A stretch of DNA of 64,000 bases. Origin: Rhynchopus sp. YZ270_cl-10 (lineage: Eukaryota; Euglenozoa; Diplonemea; Diplonemida; Diplonemidae). Below the pieces are notes generated by a model, which did not search any database, was not told where the DNA came from, and saw nothing but the letters and a program-made list of their open reading frames with translations. The position numbers and the translations under genes are program-made. Shown here piece by piece: positions 21,236 through 31,600 of this stretch; the first letter of the stretch is position 1, and each line of letters starts with the position of its first letter. The stretch lies in NCBI GenBank assembly GCA_964035575.1, contig OZ037926.1, forward strand, positions 1,116,001-1,180,000, read 5' to 3'.

Positions 21236-24117
21236 ATGGCAATAACGAATACGCATGCAAACCCCACCAGTCCTAATGCTGGCAATGACTGGTCTCGTGA
21301 GTACGACGACTTCATGCGTGTGGGGGGGAGGTGCTGCGAGACGGGGCTGAGCAAGCGCCGCATCCACCAGGGCGTGAGCTTTATTAAAGACGTGGGGGCG
21401 GCGGAGATCGCAACAAAGATCAAGTTCCTGCGAAGCAAGGACCTCGCGTCGCAGGAGATCGAGCAGGTATTGGAGGAGGTGTTCGGTGCTGACCAGCCGC
21501 ATGTGTGCCTGGCGTACATCTCGGGCGACTACACAGACAAGACAAGCGAGGAGGCGGAGGACGTAGCCGACACACACCTCGAGGAGGACCCCTTCCTCAA
21601 GCTCTGGCGCACAGGGCAGATGGTGTACGCCTACGGCAGCGACTTCATGTACTACCCCGTGCCCGTGCTCGATGTCGACCCCACACGTGGCGGCGACCAC
21701 ATCCAGGTAAAGCTCCCAGATGCGGACCAGCCAGTGTGGCTCGCAGAGGGCCTCAAGGGTGCCGTCGCAGACGTCTTCCCGCAGAAGGAACATCTCAGCT
21801 TCAACACGTCTGTCATCGCGTTTGCGGACAACTCGCATGACTCGTACGAAGAGGCGACAGTGATCTCTGTCGTTGATGCGCGTGCAGAGGCAGTCATTGA
21901 GTTCTCGCGCACAGGAGAGGTTGTGACGTGTCCGCTGTCGCAGCTGCGCGTCACGACGCACCCAAAACTGCTGGAACACTACAAGCACCAGGAGGAGATC
22001 AATGCGAACAACGTGCGCACAAAGCTCTACGTGTCGCAGGCGCTCTTCGACGTGCCGCACGGGCAGAAGGACCGCCCCTTCCAGGAGGAGCAGGCCGAGG
22101 CCGAGGCGCTCACCTTCTCTGCGGAGGTGCGTCAGGAACTTGCGAGCGAGTGCCTCTCGCACGACGAGCGTTACCACCTCACGTCGTACACACGTGGGTA
22201 CCGGCGCTACTCGCCGTTGAACGTAGGCGTGAAGGTGAGCTTCATCCGCACGTTCTCCGACTTCGTGCGTGAGTACGGCGAAACACCGTACGGAAGCAAC
22301 GAGCACGTCATTCCCGAGCACCCGACGTGCCAGCAGATGCAGACGGGTATCGGCTTTGGTGTGAACCTGTCGCGCCACGAGCGCCACAAGGGCTGCCGCC
22401 TGCTGTACCGCTACAACCCCATCCTCGACGTGGCGTCGCAGTGCTTTGCCAGCGACTCCATGTTCGTGGACCCCGACTTCCCGCCCTCCCGCCACTCCCT
22501 CTACGGCAGCGCAATGGGAAAGAACGTCGGCGACGACGAGTTTGAGTGGACACGTATCAGCAGCATCCTCAACTATGCGTGCATGACAGGCACAGACTCC
22601 TCACGCCTCGCACCAGGTCCCTTCACAAACCTGTGGATGCCACACCTCATCAGCTGCCTCCCCGAGACCAGCGAATGTGAAGACTCCTTCAGCCCGTCCG
22701 ACGCCTGTGGTATGCCTTCTCTTTTGTTGGCAAAGCGATGCGCCTCCGAAGTTTGGATCATCCAAAACGGTTCTTTTTATTAGTTGCGTCTGCAGAGGTG
22801 TTTGCACTTAATGTTCTTTTTGTTTTATTCCCCAACTTCGTATTTTTACTCTCCCACAGACTACTACGGATGCTACACAGTGCGTGTGTTCGTGGACTCG
22901 ACGTGGCATTACGTGTTGATAGACGACTTCATCCCTGTCCACAAGAGCAGCGGTGCTGTTGCTGTGCTGAGAAGCAAGAACAAGACAGAGATCTATGCGA
23001 CGTTGGTCGAGAAGGCGCTTGCCAAGCTGGAGGGCTCGTATGCGGGGCTCAAGCTGCCGAAGATGCGGCGGAACCCAAGTCGTGTGTGGGAGATGCTGAC
23101 GGGTGGTGTGGCGGAGACGTCGCACTACAGCCTGCTCTCGGACCGCAGCTCGTGGGTGGAGAACCTTGAGGGCCGCTCCGAGCAGACGCCACATGCGTGC
23201 TTCATGTTCTCGCGTGCGTACGGGGAGGATATCAAACTGCACCTGCGTGGCCTCGTCACAGAGCGCGACTTTGCGAAGTCTGGCCTGCAGATGGGTGCCT
23301 ACAGCTCGGTCCTCTGCGTGAAGCACTTTGAAGTAAAGGGCAAAGACGTCAGCGTCGTGCTCGTGCGCAACCCCTTCTCCCCCACACCGCAGCCAGGGAA
23401 GCTCTTCCAGTCCACAGACTACCCAGAGGAGGTCATAGAAAAGATGCGCGAGATCCAGCTAAACCACCCCGAGGGCACGTGGATGACCTTCTATGACTAC
23501 ATGCGCTTCCACGAGCAGCTACTGACATGCTGGCACTTCAGCAACTACCAAAAGTGTGTCGTGTACGGGAGCTTCGAGAACCACTGCGGGGGGTCGCTCT
23601 TCTCGCACGAGGAGACCTTCTTCAACAACAACCAGTACTACCTGAACCTCACGCACAGCTCATATGTGGCGGTGCAGCTGAGTCTCATGGACCGGCGCTA
23701 CGTCGGCTCCGCTAAGCCTGATGGGGTGAGGTTGCAGCTGCATCTGTTCAGAGCAGGCGAGGCTGGCGCACCCCTACCAAAGGTATGCAGAGGTGTTCGT
23801 ATTTTCAGTACGTTGTTCCGCCCCTCCAGGAGGCACACCAGTGACAATGGTGTCAATCTCAAATAAACAAACAAACAAACAAACAAACAAACAAACAAAC
23901 ACAGGGATCGCGTGATATGCAGATGTTCACAAGCAACATGTGTGACCTAGAGGATGACGAGCAAGGTGTGGAGCAGCCGTCTGTGCACTTCATCTGCCAC
24001 CTCCAGAGTGGCGGGTGTGTCATCATACCCGACATAGGCACTACTTGCTCCTCGGAGGCATTTGTGCTCAAAATATGGTCAAATTCACATTTCAACATCC
24101 GTTTGGTGAACACATAA
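21236..24117 (+). CDS. Calpain-like protein lacking the catalytic triad, three exons
   Basis: Exons 21236-22709, 22860-23782 and 23905-24117 join in frame (phases 1 and 0) to give about 869 aa. The start is the first in-frame ATG. Calpain landmarks after a roughly 400-residue N-terminal extension: MFVDPDFPPSRHSLY, then YTVRVFVDSTWHYVLIDDF, LVEKALAKLEGSYAGLKLP with LTGG, and a domain III/C2L-like C-terminus (HCGGSLFSHEETFFNNNQYY; VAVQLSLMDRRY; GGCVIIPDIG). The usual LGDCW cysteine block is replaced by GPFTNLWMPHLISCL. The GHAYS histidine block reads QMGAYSS, without His; RNPW reads RNPF. Protease activity is therefore not expected, as in many protist calpain-like proteins that act as scaffolds or regulators. 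Cytosolic by inference. Confidence 0.85.
22710..22859 (+). other. Intron 1 of calpain-like gene
   Basis: 150 bp, GTATGC donor and pyrimidine-rich CTCCCACAG acceptor, phase 1. Splicing restores the calpain reading DYYGCYTVRVF across the junction, while read-through soon meets TAG. Confidence 0.85.
23783..23904 (+). other. Intron 2 of calpain-like gene
   Basis: 122 bp, GTATGC donor, phase 0. The 3' part is a (CAAA)n tetramer array (about 23864-23900) ending in CACAG, an unusual purine-rich acceptor tract. Splicing joins the domain III strands to GGCVIIPD. Confidence 0.8.
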
Positions 24118-24498
24118 ACTGCCGCAAAAGCGAATACGCCGCTCGTTTGTCAAGATTATTAGAGAAGTGCGACGTCTCCGTTCTTTGGCTAAAGCCGTAA
24201 GGTGGGACTCCAAAAAGAGCGAAGGAAATACTGCACAAAAAAAAATAATAAATCCACCATGCACCTCAGCGTCTCTCAGCCTCCAGTTGTCCTGCTTCGT
24301 TTCCTTCTTCTGTTTCCTTTATTTACCCCTTCTCTTGAAGTTATGTTTTCTAACAATTCTATATTACATACCTCCCCTCCCCCCTTTGCTTCTTGTCATC
24401 CACCATCCACCATCCTACCCACCATCTCCCTCCTCACCCCTGAGGTGTCGCGTGTAGAATAGTAAACACGAAGGCAAAACAATACACCGAGACAAGAC
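24118..24498. other. Spacer between calpain-like and J-domain genes
   Basis: About 380 bp, pyrimidine-rich in its second half (ctccctcctcacccctgag region). No coding signal. The shortest intergenic gap in the window. Confidence 0.5.
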
Positions 24499-25704
24499 AT
24501 GACGGTCGGCAGTGCCGCCCTGGACGCTAGCCACTATGGCATTCTCAAGCTGGACCTGTCTGCCTCGCAGAAGGAGGTGCGCACGGCGTATATGCGTGAG
24601 GCACTTATCCACCACCCTGATAAACAGCTGGGGGACAGTACTGGGTTTTTGAAGGTGCAGGAGGCGTACAACACGCTTGGGGATGACAGACAACGCGCGA
24701 CGTACGACAAAAAGCTGTGCAGGTCGAAAGGCGCGCCTCTGCCGATGAAGAACATCTCGCCGAAGGCAAAGGTGTTGGCGCCGTTCATCGTGACGTGTCG
24801 TGACCGTGTGCTGCGCACGCTGGACACACACGACTCGCGCTTCGACATCCCACTGCGGCACGGTGACATTATCGAGACCGACCACGGCATCGGCATGGTC
24901 ATGGGCATGTTCGACTGCGATGTGTACTGGATCCCAAGCGGCTCGCGCGATGCAGAGCTCCTTGCCACGCGAGATGAGCTCCGCAACCCTGGTGTCGGTG
25001 GTGTTCAGTGGAAGAAGCCTCGTACAACGAGTCGCGTCCTCCCACGCACGGCAGGCAGTATGCGTGGCAGCTCGCTCATGCGTGGTGTGAAGAAGAGCCC
25101 AGAAGAGCGTGCCGCTGCAGAGCGGCGCAGAGTTGGTGGCGATGAGCGTGCGGCGCGTGACAAGCTGGAGGGTGCGCTGTGGGAGCAGCTGGCGGACGTG
25201 CTGATCACGTGCCAGTCGGAGTGGGAGGTCATGTTCGTGCGGCAGCGGGGGCGCAGTTCGCGCACGTCGTACAATGCACTCAACTCGATGCGGTCCAGCT
25301 CACGCACGATGTCGCGCCCCACATCCGCGATGCGGCGCACAACGAGCTCCTCCTTCAGACGCCCGTCGCCCTCCCCTGCACACGCCGCACCGCGTGCATC
25401 TACACCACGTGCGTCCACACCACGTGTCTCTGTACCACGTGCATCCACACCCAGCAGGTCTGCCCCTGTCACACCCAAGGTAAGCAGCCTCAGGGCCAGC
25501 ACTCCACGTGGACGGGTGTCTGACGCACCCTTGGCCAGCAACAGTGCATCCTCACGTACACAGCGCAGCGCCACACCTAAGAACACCCGCCCACGTGTCG
25601 TGGCGAACCGCCTCAACTCCAGCCTTAACAGCAGCACCAACAGCCTGCGCCAGCCACTCAAGCGGCAGACACGATCTGCGACCCCTTCAGTGCGTCTGTT
25701 GTAA
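24499..25704 (+). CDS. J-domain (DnaJ/Hsp40 type C) protein
   Basis: 401 aa from ATG at 24499. The J domain spans about residues 8-75 with the HPD tripeptide at 39-41 (HHPDK), so Hsp70 ATPase stimulation is possible. There is no Gly/Phe region, zinc finger or DnaJ C-terminal domain. Residues about 120-170 (GDIIETDHGIGMVMGMFDCDVYWIP) form a small unassigned beta-like segment. The C-terminal 200 residues are basic and Ser/Thr/Pro/Arg-rich, with repeated RASTP-type S/T-P sites at about 295-345. This tail is probably disordered and could be phosphorylated or microtubule-binding; that is inference. The ORF is open throughout, so no intron is needed. Confidence 0.9.
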   Translation: MTVGSAALDASHYGILKLDLSASQKEVRTAYMREALIHHPDKQLGDSTGFLKVQEAYNTLGDDRQRATYDKKLCRSKGAPLPMKNISPKAKVLAPFIVTCRDRVLRTLDTHDSRFDIPLRHGDIIETDHGIGMVMGMFDCDVYWIPSGSRDAELLATRDELRNPGVGGVQWKKPRTTSRVLPRTAGSMRGSSLMRGVKKSPEERAAAERRRVGGDERAARDKLEGALWEQLADVLITCQSEWEVMFVRQRGRSSRTSYNALNSMRSSSRTMSRPTSAMRRTTSSSFRRPSPSPAHAAPRASTPRASTPRVSVPRASTPSRSAPVTPKVSSLRASTPRGRVSDAPLASNSASSRTQRSATPKNTRPRVVANRLNSSLNSSTNSLRQPLKRQTRSATPSVRLL

Positions 25705-26101
25705 GGAAGCAAACGGGCATCCTTCTACGAGCTTTGTCTTGATGTCTGGGTGCTCAGAGTGGTGGGGGAAGCAGCAGAGTAGCTTCTGCTCATGAGGGTT
25801 GAGAACGACCTACTGTCTGTACCGTTCTGCGGTGCATAGGTTGCATTTGTGCATCAAACCTTTGCACTGCAGGCCAAGGGACAGAAACATTGTTAATTTT
25901 CTTGAAACGCGTACCTTAGAATATTTCTTTCCCTTTTCTTTTCAGGACCTACTTTTTAGGGTTGTCTTGCCAGACGTGTTGTGTCGAGGTTCTGTCATCT
26001 ATTGAGCCATGTCAGAACGAACCTGATGTTCACTCAGACAAGAGCCAAACACACAAAAGTCGCATCCTTGGAGGGTCGCAAGCTTGTTTCACATTGTAGA
26101 T

Positions 26102-26205
26102 GGTGACTGAGTACGAGAGGCTTACTTAGAAGTCATCTCACCAGCTTTCTTTAGTGTGGTTTTTTTGGTACACTGCCACGAGAGGGCTTTGTATTTCAAG
26201 TCAAC
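26102..26205 (+). repeat. Modules A then B
   Basis: Module A (GGTGACTGAGTACGAGAGGC) is followed 20-odd bases after its end by module B (GGTACACTGCCACGAGAGGG). The same order occurs at 283-450. The A copy is almost identical to that at 283-322. Confidence 0.65.
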
Positions 26206-26982
26206 TTCAAGTTGTGAAGGCAGTTTGTTTTTACTCCCAACAGTGCACAAAAGACGAAGTCTTTGCCGTTATGTACGCAGCTGCGTTTGATGTAAATGCC
26301 ACAGGACGGTACACATCAAGGCACCTCTTACCATCGCCTTTTCATCCACGTCTTCTGCACTGCGTCCCCAAGGTGGACTTCGTGGCAGACGTTTGTATCT
26401 TGGTGTATTTCCTTTTCCCCTTCTCCCTTTTTGTATCAATTATCCCTCCCCTCCTTTTTGAGCATGACACCTCCTCGTCCTCGTCTTCGATTCTGTTCGA
26501 AAGCGTTTGGGTGTGTGCCCCTTCGGGCGACCTCCTTCTTGGACCCTCGGGTGCCGCTTCTGTGGTGGCTGTGGGAGGGTGGAGGTGGTATCTTCACTGA
26601 TCCGAACTACTCTGAGCACCTCCCCTTCGCCCTTCTCCTGCAGAAAGAGGTGCAGCGTTGGAAGAGCGTTGTGAGAGTGTCTGAATTGGGTTTGCGCATT
26701 ATGTGTTGTATCTCCGATTCGTTTTCTAGGGCAACGTTGTGGGCCGGAGAGAGTGACTGTAGTGCACAGTTGCCCTGCGGCATTCCCCGTCCACACAAAT
26801 GTGTGCAAGAGGTGCATCTTCATGATTAACAAAAAGAAAAGAAAAGAAAAGAAAAAAAACAGCAAAAGGAGGAAAATAGAGTAAGTCTTTGGCGATTCTC
26901 AGCAACGGTACTCACACGGCTGAGCTGAGGCTTAGGGTTTCCATCGTAGTAACAAACTTTTCTTCTATTTGTGTTCATTTAA

Positions 26983-27320
26983 AGGTGACTCGACACATGC
27001 CTCAGGGTCATCTTTTAAACGATTTCCCCTTGGCATCGTACGTGACTTAGTCGGAGGGTGCCTGCATCAACTACAGTTTCTTTTCTATGTGTCCCCGCCA
27101 CCCCCTCCACACATACACAACCCTGTTTCCCTTTCAGCATCTGTCTTTCCGTTTATTGTTACAAAAGGGCCTCTTGGCGGGCAAAATTTTTGCCCAAAAA
27201 TTTTCCAAAACATTTCTTTTATTTTTATGGGTGTGCCTGAGGTCCTTTCATCTGTCAAGCTTTCTTCACATTTCCCCCCCAGTGCCTGGCGTTTGCACTT
27301 TCAACTTCTCTTTTATATTT
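26983..27320 (+). repeat. Modules A-C-D in one block
   Basis: A (GGTGACTCGACACATG..), C (GGCATCGTACGTGACTTAG, then CGGAGGGTGCCTGCATCAAC) and D (CAGTGCCTGGCGTTTGCACT, then TTCAACTTCTCTTTTA). The same A-C-D series is found at 32671-32899. Confidence 0.65.
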
Positions 27321-28607
27321 TCAATGGATTTTTAGAAATACGCCATTCTGAAATCGAAACAAGAGGCGAATCATGCTGTCTTTTGTGACACGATATCCTG
27401 TAGGGGGGGTTTTTTTTGGCAGGCGAAGAAGCACGAGAGGCTTTGTTCAGCTGACAAACTTTACCACCCTCCCTTTTTTTCCAGTCTCATTTCCACCAAC
27501 GCGCGTTCCACAATCCATGTGGCGTTCCTCCGAAGCGTGCAGCGCTTTCAAGTTCTTCCTTTCCCCCAGAACCTTTTTGTACTTTACTCATTCCTTCGAA
27601 ACCCCCCATCTGGTCAGTTCTTTGTTGTGTATACTGTGTCTTCTTTGGTTGTTACCGCAGCCTTTCTCCCCCGTAAACGTAACAAAATTCGTACCCCGAA
27701 CGAAGGGCACGACGCCTCTTTCACAATGGAAAGAGCCTAATAATAAAAGGTGTTTATGTGTTGGGAAGGGGTTTAGATGCGCCTTTTTTTGGTAGCGCAA
27801 GAAGGGATTTTTTAAAAATAAAATGTCATCAATTCTAACTACAACCGACTGTGTTGGTGGGGTGGCCGCGTACTTTGAGGTACGTTGTTTTGTGTTTTGT
27901 TTAGGTTCACTGTTGTATTTCAAGTCAACTTTGTTTCCACGCCCTCTCAGCCAGGAGGTGACTCAGCACGTTGTCAACTCGCTTTTTGTGTGTGTTCCCG
28001 CACGATAACGACAGTGGTAAAGATGTGTGTGCACGGGGTGCACGAGACGCACATTTTCAGCAAGTTTTCTTTGGTAAACACACCATGAGACGTGATGCCG
28101 CCTTTTTAAGCCCATTCCTTTTGTCTTCACGACAAACGTGATACACGACAATGCACCACCCCATGGTGACTCGCAATAGTGCTGACATAGTCAGATGTCA
28201 GATTGACAGCTTTGCAACAAAAGGACAGGCACACCCCTTCAACGCAGCAGCCATGCGTCACCCCTCACCCCCGTGCCCCGTGTATCGATAATGTTGAATA
28301 TAAAGAGCACCCCATGAAAAGACAATTTTCTGAGCTACTCATTGCACCACCCCACGCCCCATATCAACCTATTCACCTACAAACAGGCGCGGTTTTGTGT
28401 GGGGGAGGGTTGCTGCAGCCCCACGCATTACAAAAAGAGAATAGAAGCAACTCACACATCCACTATCATCCCCTGTTTTCTTCGTGCCCTTTTTTTCTTT
28501 TTCTTCTTTGGTTTGTTTTGTTTCTTCTTTTTGCTCATCCACATCATCCACATCCCCCCTCCCCCGCTCCCCCCACCCCTCCCCGCCCCTTTGCTCTTTC
28601 TGTAGAT

Positions 28608-31600
28608 ATGCTGTCATCATGCCTCCCTGGGAAGGTGGCTGTGCTTGCGGCTGTGGTGCTTTGTGCAGGGTGTGCAGATGGGTTTGTCGAAATGAGAGAT
28701 ATTGTGCTTGACTCGAGCCTGCCCTTGCCAGAGTCTGTGGATGTGAACGGGACGTACGACAAGGTGTTGGAGTTGTCGCTGGAATGGACAACGCTGCACT
28801 GGAGGTGGGACGAAGAAGGCGGCCTTCTACACATCGCGCTGCGTGGCAAGACGAAAGGGTGGCTGGCCCTGAGCTTTGCCGAGAGGGTGGGGGAGATGGT
28901 GCCTGCCAGGGCAGTGGTCGCACTGCCCACAGCGGCAGAGATTATGCTCGTTAAGCTCGACGAGAGGACGAACTCCGGCGTGAGACAGTACCCACAGATT
29001 GCACAGGAGATTGGCATCTTGAACTCGACTTTTGTGCGTATGCATGGGTACAACATCATCCACATCACCCTCAACGCATTGCAGCACCGAGGCAACGTAG
29101 CAATGAACGTCGCCACAAACCCCGCCTCCAAAAGCTTCGGCTTCCACGGACCCGGGGCAATATCCTTGCTCGTGGACTTCGCGAACACGACAACCGTACA
29201 GGAGACGCAGATGACCCAGATTGACATGCAGTGGGGAAAGCTTCACGGAGGGATGATGATTGCGGCCTGGTGCTTTCTCATCCCCTTCGCAATCATCCTG
29301 AAGCGCAACGGGAAGACGGTGTTCAAGCTCGGGAACTCGCTCTCCCTTCAGGTGGGCATCGGGATGGCGTTCAAGCTGCATATGTTGTTTGCGGGCCTGG
29401 GGGTGGCGCTCACCATAGGGGGTTTTGTGGTGGGTGTGAAGTATATGAACGCAGGTGGTGACAGCGACGGAGGGGGTGACGCCGACGCTGATGGGGATTG
29501 GCAGGTGGGGATAGATGCCTACGGAGCTGATGCTGGTGCTGGTGCTGGTGCTGATGGGTACTCTGCGACGGGCGATGCTTCCAAAGCTGATGGAGATGGT
29601 GATGCAGACGCTGACGGTGACGATGGCGATGCTGACGCTGACGGCAATGATGGTGACAGCAGCACTGGTGACGGCACCGATGGTGACGGCACCGATGGTG
29701 ATGGCACCGATGGTGACGGCACCGATGGTGATGGCACCGATGGCGATGGCACCGATGGCGACGGCACCGATGGTGACGGCACCGATGGCGATGGCACCGA
29801 TGGTGATGGCACCGGTGACGCAGACGCCGATGGTGATGCCGATGCTGACGCCGATGGCGACGCAGATGCCGAGGCTGCCAGAGCCAGTGTGTGGGATACA
29901 ATCGACGAGGATGATCGCTTCGGCGACGCCACAAACCGCAAGCTTTCCAACCAGACGCTCCCTGTGGCGCACCCGAAGATTGGCTGGGTCATCCTCGTGG
30001 CTGCCTGCTGCATGCCCTTCCTAGGCATTCTGCTTCCCATTTTTGCACCCACCAAAGAGTCCGGCACCTTGCGCAAAGTCCTCTCGTGTATACATATATT
30101 TGCAGGCAGGGGGCTGCTCTTGCTTTGCATTATTCAGTGCTTCACAGGCATCATCCGCTTGGGGCAACGTGACCCAGAGCTGCGTTTTCACATGGCGCTG
30201 ATTGCTGTGTCTGGGCTGTCGTTCAACCTTGCCTTGGGGGTGTGTTTAGAATTCATTTCGCGTATGTTTGTGGTGCAGTCAAAAGGACGGTCGTCGCGCG
30301 ACATGAACTTTGAGGGCCGCATATCGTGGAAAGAGATCCAGTCGCATGATGGCATCGTAGACCCGTGGGTTGTGGTTGACGGTCGCATCTATGCTGTCGC
30401 GTCGTGGCTGGCTAGCCATCCTGGTGGGAGCTATCTGATCATGGAGCAAGCGGGCAAGGACGCGTCTACGGCGTTCCACTCGATACGCCACAGCGAGGTG
30501 GCGTACCGCACGATGCGCAAGTTCTACATCGGTGAAGTGGAGGATGACAGAATGGTGAGCGCAGTGGACCTTGCAGGCGGCATTGCAGAGTGCCTTGTGC
30601 GCATGGACCTCGACGAGGCGGACAGGCAGATCCTGCGCGCAGAGATGGACCTGCCCCTGTCCCTCTCGAACGCGTTCCGCGACCTCATGTACAACCTGCA
30701 CATCTACATGCCGTTCCTCCCGCCCTCCATTCTCGAGACTGCGCGTGCGAGTGATGAAGAGCGCAGCTTCTGTGCTGACCAAACACGTCTAGATATCGAG
30801 ATGACACCACCAGAAGATGTGACAATTGTGTTCACAGACATCCAGGCCTCGACGCAGCTGTGGGAGGCGCACCAGAACGGCATGAAGCAAGCACTCGACG
30901 AGCACAATAGAATCATGCGCCGTGTCATCTCGGACACGAACGGGTATGAGGTCAAAACCATTGGCGACGCGTTTATGGTTGCGTTCAAAGTGCCTGCCGA
31001 CGCACTCCGCTTTGCGCTGTGCGTGCAAGAGTCCCTTGTGAAGGGAGACTGGGGCGACGACATCCTCACCTCGCCGGACTGCCAACCTGCGTACGGCGGG
31101 ACAGGGGCGCTGACCTGGCGTGGCCCACGTGTACGTGTGGGGATGCACTGCGGGGTAGTGGACCCACAGCGGAACCCAATCACCGGTACCATCGACTTCA
31201 TGGGCAACACTGTGAACAAGGCGGCGCGTGTCGAAGGTGTCGCTGTGGGCGGGTCTGTGTGCGTCACAGAGGAGGTGCTCGCTCTCATTCGCGAGGACGA
31301 AAGGACCGGCGAGCTCGGGGACATGGTCATCATTCCCATTGGCCGTGTCCCACTCAAGGGTGTGCAGGTTCTGTCCTCACTCTCGCTCATCATCCCCTCC
31401 TCGCTGGCTGGGCGGAAGGAGTACTGTCTCTCTAAGTTCCTCGACAAGAAGAAGTCACCCGCCACCAAGCAAGCCTCTGTCGTTGTGTCTACGCGTGCGT
31501 CCTCACGCGGCCCGTCCAAGACCTCCCTCACACAGAACGTCGGGACGTGCGTGTTCGTGAACATGAAGTACCGCTTTCTCAAACAGCTTGAGTCTGCGCC

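Larger units (their letters stand above)
25705..28607. other. Intergenic region with dispersed modules
   Basis: No gene recognised over about 2.9 kb. Modules A (26102-26143), B (26167-26205), A (26983-27020), C (27028-27076), D (27280-27320), A (27420-27462) and partial B (27906-27936) occur here. A pyrimidine run ending TCTGTAG at 28605 lies only two bases upstream of the next ATG and is a strong candidate splice acceptor. Confidence 0.6.
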
